A DNA stretch of 64,000 nucleotides, taken from contig JAPLSQ010000049.1 in NCBI GenBank assembly GCA_026398535.1, forward strand, positions 31,108 through 95,107, given 5' to 3'. Shown piece by piece: positions 33,115 to 42,832 of this stretch. The number at the start of each line of letters is the position of its first letter. Within the stretch, counting starts at the first letter, position 1. Source of the stretch: Candidatus Sumerlaeota bacterium (GTDB taxonomy: Bacteria > Sumerlaeota > Sumerlaeia > Sumerlaeales > Sumerlaeaceae). The translations under genes and the position numbers were made by a program. Under the pieces are notes generated by a model. The model had not been told where the DNA came from and did not search any database. It saw nothing but the letters and a program-made list of their open reading frames with translations.

Positions 33115-33711
33115 ATGACCGCAATTATTGTGCGAATAAATAATTTGCATATTGCTAATATTATGGCAACGGAAAGCAAGAGACAGATTGACATGATTCT
33201 GGCGGACAAATTGAAACTCTTGCGCTCGCTTGAGGGCGCTCTGCGCGGGATTAACCGCCCTTTGTCAAAAGCTGATATGGCGCGGCTGATTGGCAGTGAG
33301 CTTGGTGAGTCCATCAGCGTGGCCTATCTCTCACAGCTTGAGTCCGGCAAGCGAGAACACATGACGGCCAAGTCGCGCGGCCTTTTGGCCCGCTTTTACA
33401 AGGTGCATCCCGGTTATCTTGTCAGTGATCCCGAGGGGTATGTCACCGGATTGTCCGCCCCGCACGCCATCGAGGCGCGGCTTGATGATTATCTTCTCGA
33501 CGGCGCGGCGATGCTCCAGCCGCGCGACCCCGAGATCGCCGCCGGCTTGCGCACGCTGGCCGCGAGCAAATCCGTCCGCGAGCTGATCCTGCTGTCCGCG
33601 CTCCTGGCCGCGCGGCCCGAGGCGGTCCTGCGCTTGCGTGATGCGCTCAAACCCGCGCGGGCTGCCGTACGTTCCGCATCCGATAGACGATTAATGGAGA
33701 AACGCAAATGA
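33115..33711 (+). CDS. XRE-family transcriptional regulator
   Basis: 198 residues. A helix-turn-helix of the Cro/C1 type spans about 40-100 (LSKADMARLIGSELGESISVAYLSQLESGKREHMT). The C-terminal half is helical and Ala/Arg/Leu-rich, probably for oligomerisation. The start is ATG 33115 with AAGGGA upstream; ATGs at 33163 and 33193 are possible. It overlaps the NfeD gene by four bases, so it probably controls the NfeD-flotillin-PspA membrane block that follows. Confidence 0.8.
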   Translation: MTAIIVRINNLHIANIMATESKRQIDMILADKLKLLRSLEGALRGINRPLSKADMARLIGSELGESISVAYLSQLESGKREHMTAKSRGLLARFYKVHPGYLVSDPEGYVTGLSAPHAIEARLDDYLLDGAAMLQPRDPEIAAGLRTLAASKSVRELILLSALLAARPEAVLRLRDALKPARAAVRSASDRRLMEKRK

Positions 33712-34319
33712 GCGAGATTATGGCGCATGTGTTCCTTGGATGTTTTCTTGTCGGGTTCATTCTCGCGGCTGTGTCGCTGATCTTTGGCTTCGACTCCCTG
33801 CATCACATCCATTTCGGCGGACATGACGGTTTTCAAATTGACAGTCACGGGGGCGTTGACAGCGCGCACGCGGGCGGCGGCGGACATGGAATGCACATCC
33901 CCCAGGTTCCTTTTTTCAGTTATAATGGCATCCTGATGTTCATCACGTGGTTTGGCGGTGTGGGCTACGTGCTCAACACCCGCGCCAACGCCGCGCTTCT
34001 CGTCACGCTGCTGGGCGCTGTGGCCGCCGGTTTTATTGGCGCCGCGGCCGTTTTCTATTTTCTCGGCAAGTTTTTGCTGAGGGGACAGACGAGGATGAAT
34101 CCCGCGGATTACTATCTTCCCGGCACTCTGGCGCGGGTGTCATCGCCCATTCGTCAGGGCGGTGTTGGGGAGATTGTCTATGTCCAGGGCGGGACGCGCA
34201 AGACCACAGGCGCCCGCAGCGAGGAAAATATGGCCCACAAACAGGGAGAGGAGGTCGTGATTGTCCGTTATGAAAAGGGGATCGCGTATGTGAAAACGGC
34301 CAATATGGAACTTGAGTGA
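33708..34319 (+). CDS. NfeD-like membrane protein
   Basis: 203 residues. One N-terminal membrane segment (AHVFLGCFLVGFILAAVSLIFGF), a His/Gly-rich loop (HHIHFGGHDG, HAGGGGHGMH), two further segments near 70-120, and a C-terminal OB-like domain from about 130 (LPGTLARVSSPIRQGGVGEIVYVQGG). NfeD proteins usually partner flotillin/stomatin-type SPFH proteins; the flotillin gene is next. The His-rich loop could bind metal, which is speculative. Confidence 0.8.
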   Translation: MSEIMAHVFLGCFLVGFILAAVSLIFGFDSLHHIHFGGHDGFQIDSHGGVDSAHAGGGGHGMHIPQVPFFSYNGILMFITWFGGVGYVLNTRANAALLVTLLGAVAAGFIGAAAVFYFLGKFLLRGQTRMNPADYYLPGTLARVSSPIRQGGVGEIVYVQGGTRKTTGARSEENMAHKQGEEVVIVRYEKGIAYVKTANMELE

Positions 34320-34370
34320 CAACAATTATTCAATATAATAACAAGTAATTTCAATACAGGAGAAAACAGA

Positions 34371-35876
34371 ATGTCTGCAACCATTATCGTCGCGATGGCA
34401 GTAGCGCTTGCCACGCTGATGATACTCTATCTGATCGCAAAGATGTTTCGCAAGGTCGGCCCCAACCAGGCGCTGATTGTGTATGGATTCGGGGGGACGG
34501 ATATTGTGACAGGCGGCGGCAAGGTCATATGGCCGATGATCCAAACCTCGCGCGAGCTGTCTTTGGAGCTGATGAGTTTTGATGTCGCGCCGCACCAGGA
34601 TTTTTACACCAAACAGGGAGTCGCTGTGACGGTCGAGGCTGTCGCGCAGATCAAGGTCAGGAGCGACCGCGAGTCGATAAAGACAGCTGCCGAACAATTT
34701 CTGACAAAACAGCCGGCCGAGCGCGAGGGACTTATACGGCTTGTGATGGAAGGCCATTTGCGCGGCATCGTCGGCCAGCTCACCGTCGAGCAGATCGTCA
34801 AGGAACCCGAGATGGTTTCGGAGAAGCTGCGGCTTACGTGCGCCGAGGATCTCAACAAGATGGGGCTCGAGGTGGTCAGTTTCACGATCAAAGAGGTGCG
34901 CGACCAGAACGAGTACATATCGAACATGGGCAAACCGGATGTGGCGCGCATCAAGCGCGACGCGGATGTCGCGACGGCCGAGGCCGAGCGCGATACGGCG
35001 ATCAAGCGCGCAATCTACATGCGGGAGTCGGCGCAGGCAAAAGCGCAGGCTGACCAGGAGCGCGTGCAGGCCGAAACAGCCAGCGCGGCCAAACAGGCCG
35101 AGGCGCAGCGCGACCTCGACATTAAAAAGGCCGACTATGCCGCCGCTGTTGCCTGCCAGAAGGCGAAGGCGGACAAGACTTATGAAATCCAGTCCAACAT
35201 CATGCAGCAGCAGGCCATGACCGAGCAGGTTCGCATCGATTGTGTTCAGCGCGAAGAACAGGTGAAGGTGCAGGAAGCCGAGATTAAAAGACGCGAGAAG
35301 GAACTCGTGGCCACGGTGCTCAAGCCCGCCGAGATCGAGCGCATGAAAATCGTTCAGCTTGCCGAGGCGGAGCGCCAGAAGCTTGCCACTGAGGCGGCCG
35401 GACGCGCTGAGGCCGTGCGAACTGAGGCTGGCGGGCAGGCCGACGCCATTCGCGCAACGGGCCTTGCCGAGGCCGACGCCATCAAGGCCAAAGGCTTTGC
35501 CGAGGCTGAGGCCATGAATGCCAAGGCAAACGCCTTCCATGGATATAACCAGGCCGCGGTGTTGGACAAGATGCTGACCGGCCTGCCGGAGGTGGTTCGG
35601 GCCATGGCTGAACCGCTCAGAAACGTGGACCGCATCACTGTTCTTTCCACAGGCGGCGACAGCGCGGGGCTCGACAAACTGACAAGCGACATCGGAAAGA
35701 TGATTGTCCAGGTCCCCGCATTGTTTGAAACGCTGGCTGGCATCGATCTCAGACAATTCCTGAAACAGGTGCCGCAAATCGGCGACAAGGCTGCCTTTGA
35801 TAAAACGGGAAAAAAAGAGAAAACAGATGACGAATTCTCCGCACGCCCGGATTCTGAACAGGCGGCGGATTCCTGA
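34371..35876 (+). CDS. floT: Flotillin-like SPFH-domain membrane scaffold
   Basis: 501 residues. An N-terminal membrane anchor (IVAMAVALATLMILYLIAKMF) is followed by an SPFH/PHB domain to about 190 (VGPNQALIVYGFGGTDIVTGGGKVIWP, LRGIVGQLTVEQIVKEPE). A long coiled coil with repeated Ala-Glu units (EAEAMNAKANA, AEADAIKAKGFAEAE) follows, then a C-terminal tail. The family organises membrane microdomains and membrane fluidity. AGGAG precedes ATG 34371. Operon partners NfeD and PspA fit a membrane-stress unit. Confidence 0.92.
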   Translation: MSATIIVAMAVALATLMILYLIAKMFRKVGPNQALIVYGFGGTDIVTGGGKVIWPMIQTSRELSLELMSFDVAPHQDFYTKQGVAVTVEAVAQIKVRSDRESIKTAAEQFLTKQPAEREGLIRLVMEGHLRGIVGQLTVEQIVKEPEMVSEKLRLTCAEDLNKMGLEVVSFTIKEVRDQNEYISNMGKPDVARIKRDADVATAEAERDTAIKRAIYMRESAQAKAQADQERVQAETASAAKQAEAQRDLDIKKADYAAAVACQKAKADKTYEIQSNIMQQQAMTEQVRIDCVQREEQVKVQEAEIKRREKELVATVLKPAEIERMKIVQLAEAERQKLATEAAGRAEAVRTEAGGQADAIRATGLAEADAIKAKGFAEAEAMNAKANAFHGYNQAAVLDKMLTGLPEVVRAMAEPLRNVDRITVLSTGGDSAGLDKLTSDIGKMIVQVPALFETLAGIDLRQFLKQVPQIGDKAAFDKTGKKEKTDDEFSARPDSEQAADS

Positions 35877-36004
35877 CATGCCTGCGTGAGCGGGCAATAC
35901 CGGCAGCGCGGGCGTTCCCAACTGCACGCGACAATGAGCGCGCGGGGGGGCGCGCCCGCGACCCGCCGGCAAAAACAGCACCAATTGAAAAGGAGAGATA
36001 TAAC

Positions 36005-36667
36005 ATGAAACTTCTCCAAAGGGTCTCGGCGCTCATCCGGGCAAATATAAATGATCTGCTCGACAAGGCTGAAGATCCGGAAAAAATGATCAAGCAACTC
36101 ATCCTCGACCTGAACAATCAAGTCATCCAGGTGAAAACGACCGTTGCCCAGTCGCTGGCAGACCAATATCTGCTTGAGAAACAGCTCGATCAGGCGCGAG
36201 AGGAATCCGCACGATGCCAAAAACGCGCCGGGATGGCTGTCGACCGCGGCGACGACACGCTGGCGCGCGCCGCGCTTGAACGCTGCAATTCGCACATGCG
36301 GACGATTGATGAAACCGCACGTCAGCTCGAGGAACAGAAGCGCGAGGTTGAGGACTTGAAACTGGCGCTGGCGCAGCTTGAAACCAAAACAGCCGAAGTC
36401 ACCCGCCAGCGCGACACTTACCTTGCGCGCCACAGGCGCGCGCGCGCGAAGGAGAAGATCACGCGCGCGCATGCCGGCATCCAGCCCCAGCGCCTCGAGG
36501 ACATACTTGATGCCATCACCGGTTATGTCGACCGCGCTGAGGCCGAAGCGCAGGCCGCCGGCGAGATTCACGCGGGTAATGTGCGACGCCTGGAAGACAT
36601 GGAATCACAGGCCCAAATAGATGAGCAGCTTGCCGCTCTCAAGACAAGGCGCGCCGCTTCCGCATGA
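36005..36667 (+). CDS. pspA: PspA/IM30 family membrane-stress protein
   Basis: 220 residues, almost fully coiled coil, beginning MKLLQRVSALIRANINDLLDKAEDPEKMIKQLILDLN, the classical PspA/Vipp1 start with its amphipathic membrane-binding helix. PspA oligomers bind and repair stressed inner membranes. AAGGAGAG precedes the ATG. It follows flotillin after a 128-bp GC-rich gap that contains palindromic CG stretches but no gene. Its stop abuts the convergent gene ending at 36668. Confidence 0.92.
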   Translation: MKLLQRVSALIRANINDLLDKAEDPEKMIKQLILDLNNQVIQVKTTVAQSLADQYLLEKQLDQAREESARCQKRAGMAVDRGDDTLARAALERCNSHMRTIDETARQLEEQKREVEDLKLALAQLETKTAEVTRQRDTYLARHRRARAKEKITRAHAGIQPQRLEDILDAITGYVDRAEAEAQAAGEIHAGNVRRLEDMESQAQIDEQLAALKTRRAASA

Positions 36668-37858
36668 TCACACGCGCCAGAACCATTTGCGCCTGTACAT
36701 GATGAAAAGGATCACCCACCAGAAGCCGATGTAGGCGAAAATGAAGACGAGATCGCCGGCCGTGCCGTTTTCGGGACGCGGGCCGAGATGCCAGGGAAAC
36801 CAATCGCGCAACGCGGCGGTGAGAGCCTGTTTCAGTGTGATGCTGCCGCCATCCGCCGCGCCCGCCCGGATCCAGTCGATGGTCAGCACACGCGCCATGA
36901 TCGACACGAAATATGCCGTAATGGCGTTCATCCCGAACACGGTGAGGGCGATCGCCCACTTTTTCCATCCGACTATGTCGATGATGAGAAACAGGAATCC
37001 AAGGCACAGCATGCCAAGGCCGGATGAAAAAAGCACATAGGCGGGCGTCCAGTAGTCCTTGTTCATCATGATGCTTTTATGCCAGAGCATGCCGAGCGTT
37101 GCCAGTATCAAGCCCATCGCGAGCAGTCTGGCAAGTTTATGCCATGTTGTCAGCGGGGCGCGCATGAGTTCGCCCGCCCATGTGCCCGTGATGACAAGGA
37201 CTGACATGGGAAACACCGATGGCAGACCGGCAAAACTGATTCCGCCAACATATTTAGGATAGACCCAAGGGAGCTTGATGGGGGGCAGCAGGGTTTGGTT
37301 GATCCATGCGAGGATGTTATGTTTGGCGTCGGTCAGACCGGGAACGCCCCCCGGATAAGGCACATATCGTATCAGCAGCCAATAAGCGGCGAGGATTCCC
37401 GCTGTCACCAGGTATCGCATCCTCAGCGGAAGTTCGTAGAGAAACACGGCGGCAAGATATGCGGCCGCGATCGGCTGGAGAACGCCCGCGAACGAGACCG
37501 CAAGGCGGGGCTTTCCGGACGTGAAATTGATCGCCGTGTAAATAAGGCATCCAAGCGCGAAGAGGCTGGCCGCGCGCGCCAGTGCTTTCCTGTAATAAAC
37601 CTTCCGGGAGACTCCGCGCGATATGCAGGAAGCTTTGGCATAGGGTATCGCGCAGCCGATCATGAAAAGGAACCATGGGAAGATCATATCGGTGAAAGTG
37701 GGGAAGGCGCCCCATGGCGCATGATCGAACTGCGGATGAAACTGCGCGGGTTTGTTGTTCACGAACAGCATGCCAATGATGACAAATCCCCGGAAGGCAT
37801 CAAGCGCAACCAGACGCGGCGGGCGCTGCGCGGTCAAAAGGCGGACTCCATGAATCAA
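36668..37858 (-). CDS. HGSNAT-like multi-pass membrane acyltransferase (DUF5009/NagX type)
   Basis: 396 residues with about 10-11 membrane segments. Near the N-terminus, RLVALDAFRGFVIIGMLFVNN and DMIFPWFLFMIGCAIPY are signature sequences of bacterial proteins related to heparan-alpha-glucosaminide N-acetyltransferase. They probably transfer acetyl groups to glucosamine-type sugars across the inner membrane; here the substrate is unknown. The ATG overlaps the stop of the receiver gene by four bases, joining it to the two-component pair upstream. Confidence 0.85.
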   Translation of the reverse strand: MIHGVRLLTAQRPPRLVALDAFRGFVIIGMLFVNNKPAQFHPQFDHAPWGAFPTFTDMIFPWFLFMIGCAIPYAKASCISRGVSRKVYYRKALARAASLFALGCLIYTAINFTSGKPRLAVSFAGVLQPIAAAYLAAVFLYELPLRMRYLVTAGILAAYWLLIRYVPYPGGVPGLTDAKHNILAWINQTLLPPIKLPWVYPKYVGGISFAGLPSVFPMSVLVITGTWAGELMRAPLTTWHKLARLLAMGLILATLGMLWHKSIMMNKDYWTPAYVLFSSGLGMLCLGFLFLIIDIVGWKKWAIALTVFGMNAITAYFVSIMARVLTIDWIRAGAADGGSITLKQALTAALRDWFPWHLGPRPENGTAGDLVFIFAYIGFWWVILFIMYRRKWFWRV

Positions 37859-38235
37859 TGGTGTGGTTCGGGATCAAGCAATTCGCGCACGGCGGCAAGA
37901 AACTGTTTCCTGTCGAAGGGTTTTGTAAACACACGCGCGGCCCCGAACTGCAGGGCAAGTTCGAGATAAGGCAGTGGGCTCAGCCGGCCGCCGCCGGATA
38001 TGGCGATGATGGGCACGGCCGGGAACTCCTTGCGGAACGCCATGATTGTTTCGACGCCCTCCTGTTCCGGCATGATCATGTCCACAATCACAATATCGGA
38101 TGGAGCCGCGCGGTAAGCACGGAGACCCTTCTTGCCATCGGGAGCCTCGTCAACCTCGAATCCCTCATCGCGAAATGTCTCCGCGAGCATATAACGAAAC
38201 TGCGGATCGTCATCAATGATAAGAACAGCGGGCAT
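37855..38235 (-). CDS. Single-domain response regulator
   Basis: 126 residues from ATG 38235, one receiver domain: acidic cluster IIDDDPQF, phosphoacceptor in IVIVDMIMPEQEG, S/T in IIAISGGG (Ser instead of the usual Thr) and Lys in VFTKPFD. There is no output domain. It lies between a histidine kinase (38355-41279) and an HGSNAT-like gene on the same strand. It is the probable phosphorylation target of that kinase. Confidence 0.88.
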   Translation of the reverse strand: MPAVLIIDDDPQFRYMLAETFRDEGFEVDEAPDGKKGLRAYRAAPSDIVIVDMIMPEQEGVETIMAFRKEFPAVPIIAISGGGRLSPLPYLELALQFGAARVFTKPFDRKQFLAAVRELLDPEPHH

Positions 38236-38354
38236 TGTCTCACACTCGTTCCATTTTAGTGTTTTCAAGGGGCATGTTATTATGTGTTATTATCAGGATC
38301 GCAAGTGTTCATACGCGAATTTCTGATGCCGGTCCTGACGGCATATCAGCGGAT

Positions 38355-41279
38355 TCAGTTGGGCGCGCCCTCCGTTCGCGGTTCACGCGGCAGGTTGACA
38401 GTAATTTGAGAGCCTTTCCCCAACGAGCTTTCCACCTGCACGAAACCGCCATGGCTGGTGACAATGCCATGCACCACGGCAAGCCCCATGCCTGTGCCGA
38501 CACCCACTTCTTTTGTCGTGAAAAAAGGAAGGAAAATGCGGTCGATGAGTTCAGGGGCGATCCCCTGCCCGGTATCCTTGACTGCGAACGCGACATACGC
38601 GCCCGGCTGGACAGAATACCTTTCCGCTGTCTTCGGATCCGCTTCCCTTGTGCCGAGTGTGACTGTCATTTCGCCGCCGGCTTCGCTCATGGCATGAATG
38701 GCGTTCACGCACAGATTCATGACGATCTGTTGTATCTGTATCGGATCGGCGACGATGGTGTCATCGTCCTGGCGGATATTCATGAGCAGTCTGATGCTGG
38801 CGGGCAGGGATGCCATGATTAATTGCATCGTTTCACTCACGATAAGATGCATGTTAAACGGACGCCGCTCCTGACCCGTTCTATGGCTGAATGTGAGAAT
38901 CTGTTTCACCAGCTCCGTTGCCCGCTTGCTGGCGATGAGCGCCTGATCGAGCGCCTCGTGCGCGCGGTTGTGTTGTTCAATCCGCTGTTTGGCGATTTCG
39001 GTAAAACCGATGATGGAGGCGAGAATATTGTTGAAGTCATGAGCGATGCCTCCGGCCAGCATGCCGATGGCCTCCATTTTCTGTGCCTGTCGCAGGTGCG
39101 ACTCGCGCTCGATTTCGACGGTGATGTCGCGGATTGATTCGATGGCGCCGGTGATCCGCCCATCCGCATCGCGCAAAGGCGATGCTTTAGCCATGACGTG
39201 CGCCCCCCGATGATGATAAAGGGCAGGGCAGAACACCTCTGTGAACAATATATCGCCTTGGCGGCGGAGACTCGGATATTTCGCCTCTATTTCCTTGTCA
39301 TCCTCCCAGATCAGATCCATCATGCTGGGCCGGGCTGTTCCGTAAAAAGGAATGGTATAGGCATGGCCGCCCTTGCCAATGATCTGATCGGCGGGGATGC
39401 CGGTCATCGCCTCGATCGCCTTGTTCCAGATGATGACGTTTTTGTTCAGATCAATGACAAAAGTGGCGTCGGGCAGGAAATTGATGACATCTGCAAGACG
39501 CCGTTCGGATTCGCGCAATGCGTCTTCCTTTTGCTTGCGCTCTGTGATGTCGCGGTCAATGCCAAGAATCATTTCCTGGCCGTCGAGGGTGATGAGGCAT
39601 GTGATCACATCGATGGGGAAAACAGTTCCGTCGCGTTTTTTGTGTCGGGTCTCGTAGTGCTTCCAATGATCCCTGTGCAGAACATCGATGAATTCTTTGC
39701 GCTCTTCCGGTGAGGCAGCCGCAAGATTGAACACGTCCAATGTCTGACCGATCAATTCCTCCCGCGTGTATCCGTGCATTTCGGCGGCGGCGTTGTTGCA
39801 ACCGGCGATCCTGAATACTCCGTCCCCGGTGTGGGGATCGATAACGAGGATACCGTCGGGTATGACATCGAACAGCACGCGAAATCGTCCCTCGCTCTGC
39901 TGCAGAGCCTGCTCGAAACGTCTGCGCTCGGTAATGTCGCGGTCGATTCCGAGCACATAGTCTTTATGGCCGATTTTGATAAGGGTGGTCATGATTTCAA
40001 TGGGCATGACGGCGCCGTCACGGCGGCGATGAGTGAATTCAAAGCGCAGCGGTCCCGCCTCCCGCAGGTAGCGTATGTAATCGAGCCACTCCTTGCCCGT
40101 TGTTGGTTCAACATTAAGGATGTTGATGGATTGGCCAATAAGTTCCTTGCGGGTGTATCCGTTCATGCGCGCCGCCGCTTCGTTGCAATCGACGATTCGC
40201 CCCAGCGTGATTTCGCTTTCAGGATCGATGATGAAGATGCTGTCGGGAGACTCATCGAACAGTGTGCGGAAAAGGTCCTCGCTCTGGGTTAATGCCAGCC
40301 CGGTTTGCACGCGTTCGGTGATGTCTTTCATGACTCCAACATAGTCGCGCTCCAGCACGAGCTGATCCAATGTGCCGCTCAACGGTTTGAGCTCTGTCAT
40401 CGACTTTTTCCGGTCAAGTTTGGCCGCGCTCATGAGCAGCCCTGTTAATGTGAATATGCCGAGAAACATCTGAATCTTGATGACAGGCAGTGATGTCACG
40501 GTGTGACTGAAAGGACCATGGCCGTGGAATGTTGCCCATGTTGCGACGATGGCAATGACCGCGATAGAAAGCGTGGTTTCCCGCTGGCTGAAACGCAAAG
40601 CCGGGCAAACGACGAATATCAGCAGCAAATAGGGCGACTCCTGAATCAGGCCAATGGGCAACAGTGGATGGAAAATGACAAGAGTTCCCAATATGAGCAG
40701 GATGAAATAGACCGCTCTTTCGGCGGTCTGTTGCCATGTCAGTTGTATGCGGCGGCTGCCGATCCATACCATGAGCATGGGCGTAAAGACGAGAATGCCC
40801 ATGACGTCACCCATCCACCAAGTCGTCCATCTGTCCCACGAAAAGCTGAAAAAATCGCCGGCGGCGGTTTGCGCGTTGAAATTGCCAAAAAAGGCGGAAA
40901 TCAGGCATGACAGCAGCGTAATGGCAACGAATAAGATGACGTTGCGTGGTGTGGACAAAAATCCATCCTTGGGTGAAGTCCTGAGGATAAGCCATGCCGC
41001 AAGGGTTGCTTCAGCCGTGACGCCGCAGGCATTGACTACGGTCATCATGGGCGGGTGGCCCGATGTCACACACATCGCGAATGCGCCCAGCCACACTCCC
41101 GGCCATAAACGCATGCCGTACAGGAGCAGCACGGCCAGCGCGATGCCTGATGGCAGCCACAACGCGCTTGCCGCGGTCACGGTATCCAACCTGAAAACAA
41201 GCCCGGCTTTGCTCGAGCAATAATATCCCAGCGCGGTCAGGAAAATATAAAACAAGTCTTTGGAACGGCCTGTTAACAA
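38355..41279 (-). CDS. MASE1 / triple-PAS sensor histidine kinase
   Basis: 974 residues. The N-terminal 300 form a MASE1 membrane sensor (ASALWLPSGIALAVLLLYG, WTTWWMGDVMGILVFTP). Three PAS domains follow at about 335-450, 460-575 and 585-700; the first two are close duplicates (GYTRKELIGQSINI / GYTREELIGQTLDV). The HisKA phosphoacceptor is in GGIAHDFNNILASIIGFTEIA (about residue 735), and a HATPase_c domain ends the protein (VMNLCVNAIHAM, DTGQGI, GTGMGLAVVHGIV). No receiver is attached, so the separate receiver downstream is the likely partner. Confidence 0.93.
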   Translation of the reverse strand: MLTGRSKDLFYIFLTALGYYCSSKAGLVFRLDTVTAASALWLPSGIALAVLLLYGMRLWPGVWLGAFAMCVTSGHPPMMTVVNACGVTAEATLAAWLILRTSPKDGFLSTPRNVILFVAITLLSCLISAFFGNFNAQTAAGDFFSFSWDRWTTWWMGDVMGILVFTPMLMVWIGSRRIQLTWQQTAERAVYFILLILGTLVIFHPLLPIGLIQESPYLLLIFVVCPALRFSQRETTLSIAVIAIVATWATFHGHGPFSHTVTSLPVIKIQMFLGIFTLTGLLMSAAKLDRKKSMTELKPLSGTLDQLVLERDYVGVMKDITERVQTGLALTQSEDLFRTLFDESPDSIFIIDPESEITLGRIVDCNEAAARMNGYTRKELIGQSINILNVEPTTGKEWLDYIRYLREAGPLRFEFTHRRRDGAVMPIEIMTTLIKIGHKDYVLGIDRDITERRRFEQALQQSEGRFRVLFDVIPDGILVIDPHTGDGVFRIAGCNNAAAEMHGYTREELIGQTLDVFNLAAASPEERKEFIDVLHRDHWKHYETRHKKRDGTVFPIDVITCLITLDGQEMILGIDRDITERKQKEDALRESERRLADVINFLPDATFVIDLNKNVIIWNKAIEAMTGIPADQIIGKGGHAYTIPFYGTARPSMMDLIWEDDKEIEAKYPSLRRQGDILFTEVFCPALYHHRGAHVMAKASPLRDADGRITGAIESIRDITVEIERESHLRQAQKMEAIGMLAGGIAHDFNNILASIIGFTEIAKQRIEQHNRAHEALDQALIASKRATELVKQILTFSHRTGQERRPFNMHLIVSETMQLIMASLPASIRLLMNIRQDDDTIVADPIQIQQIVMNLCVNAIHAMSEAGGEMTVTLGTREADPKTAERYSVQPGAYVAFAVKDTGQGIAPELIDRIFLPFFTTKEVGVGTGMGLAVVHGIVTSHGGFVQVESSLGKGSQITVNLPREPRTEGAPN

Positions 41280-41394
41280 AGAAGTTCTCCAACAGTCTGA
41301 TGCCGGTTATTTACATTACGACGCCATCTGATAGCAAACCGTTTTGTCATAAAACAATTGATACCAGCTGCCGTGGAGGGCAATGACATAGGCC

Positions 41395-42771
41395 ATGCAT
41401 GCCATCTATAACGCCATCGCGTCTCATCGGACGCGCTTTGTCAGTGAGCTCAAAGAACTTCTGGCCATTCCATCCATCAGCACGGATCCGGCTCGTGTTG
41501 CCGACATGAAACTCGCCGCGGAGTGGTTGTGCGGTCATCTTGAAAAGATCGGACTCACAAGCCGCCTGTTTGAAACCGAACGTCATCCGGTTGTCTATGC
41601 CGATCGGCTCGATGCCAAGGGCAAGCCCGTTATTTTGTTTTACGGCCACTATGATGTTCAGCCGGTTGATCCAGTTGAACAGTGGCTCGCGCCGCCCTTC
41701 GAGCCGGCGGTAAAGGATGGCGTGCTTTTTGCGCGCGGCGCCAGCGACGACAAGGGGCAGTTGTTTACACATATCAAGGCGGTTGAGGCATGGCTTGAGA
41801 CGGCGGGATCATTGCCCGTCAACGTGAAATTCCTGATCGAAGGCGAGGAGGAGATCGGCAGCCCGCACCTGCCGGGATGGCTGGCCGATCATCCTGATTT
41901 GCGCTCGGCGGATGTGGTCGTGATCTCTGACACGGCGCAGTTTGGTCCGGGGATGCCATCGCTTTGCACGGGTTTGCGCGGTCTGGCGGCTTTCGAGATT
42001 CATGTGAAGACAGGCGAGTCGGATCTTCATTCCGGCTCATTTGGCGGGGCTGTGCCAAATGCCATACAAATTCTGACGAGCATGCTCAACGCGTTGCACA
42101 GCGAAAATGGGGCTGTGAATGTCCCCGGATTTTACGATGAAGTCGCGGAACCGGGCGCGGATGAGCTTCGTTCATGGGGCACTCTTGCGCACAGCGACGA
42201 GGAATTCCGCGCATCAGCCCAGGTCGGCGTTCTTGCCGGCGAGGCGGGACGCTCGACGCTGGAAAAGCTGTGGTCAAGGCCGGCGCTGGAAATCATCGGC
42301 ATCCGCGGCGGATATCAGGGACACGGGCACAAGGGCATCGTGCCGGCAACAGCATGGGCGAAATGCAGCATGCGTCTCGTGCCTTGCCAAACGCCGGCAC
42401 ATGCCATTGATTGTGTGCGAAGGCGCGTGATGAGCCTGGCTCCGGCAGGAGTGCATGTTGATTTTCTTTCCGGTCATGGCTCGCCTCCGGTGAGCATTCC
42501 GGTGGAGAGTCAATGGGTTGAGTCCGCTGTTCGCGCGCTTGAATCGGGCTTCAACAAAAAGCCGGTTTTCATCCGTGAAGGCGGCTCCATATCCGTCGTC
42601 ACCCGGTTCGTGAACGATTATGGCATGCCTTGTCTGCTGTTGGGATTTGGCCAGCCTGATGACCACATCCATGCGCCGAATGAAAAATTCAATCTGGACG
42701 ATTTTGTTTCCGGCATCAGAACGAGCGCCGCGCTTATTGCCGAACTGGCCAAGCTTGATTCAACCTTGTGA
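41395..42771 (+). CDS. M20-family metallo-dipeptidase
   Basis: 458 residues. Metal-site motifs: FYGHYDVQPVDP (His, Asp), ARGASDDKGQLF (bridging Asp and Asp-Asp-Lys), EGEEEIGSPH (catalytic Glu pair), and FLSGHGSPP in the lid domain. The pattern is of the ArgE/DapE/CPG2-type dipeptidase subgroup (M20 dipeptidase, di-zinc). It probably hydrolyses cytosolic dipeptides. It is monocistronic, with no strong promoter visible. Confidence 0.9.
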   Translation: MHAIYNAIASHRTRFVSELKELLAIPSISTDPARVADMKLAAEWLCGHLEKIGLTSRLFETERHPVVYADRLDAKGKPVILFYGHYDVQPVDPVEQWLAPPFEPAVKDGVLFARGASDDKGQLFTHIKAVEAWLETAGSLPVNVKFLIEGEEEIGSPHLPGWLADHPDLRSADVVVISDTAQFGPGMPSLCTGLRGLAAFEIHVKTGESDLHSGSFGGAVPNAIQILTSMLNALHSENGAVNVPGFYDEVAEPGADELRSWGTLAHSDEEFRASAQVGVLAGEAGRSTLEKLWSRPALEIIGIRGGYQGHGHKGIVPATAWAKCSMRLVPCQTPAHAIDCVRRRVMSLAPAGVHVDFLSGHGSPPVSIPVESQWVESAVRALESGFNKKPVFIREGGSISVVTRFVNDYGMPCLLLGFGQPDDHIHAPNEKFNLDDFVSGIRTSAALIAELAKLDSTL

Positions 42772-42832
42772 ATCGGAAGTCTGACCGCCGTGATTCTGGC
42801 AGTGGACGATTCTGGCGGGATTCTTCATCCAG

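Noticed and set aside
34326..35984. A 552-codon minus-strand open frame
   Set aside because: Mirror of the flotillin coiled coil. Leu/Gly/His-rich shadow with no domain.
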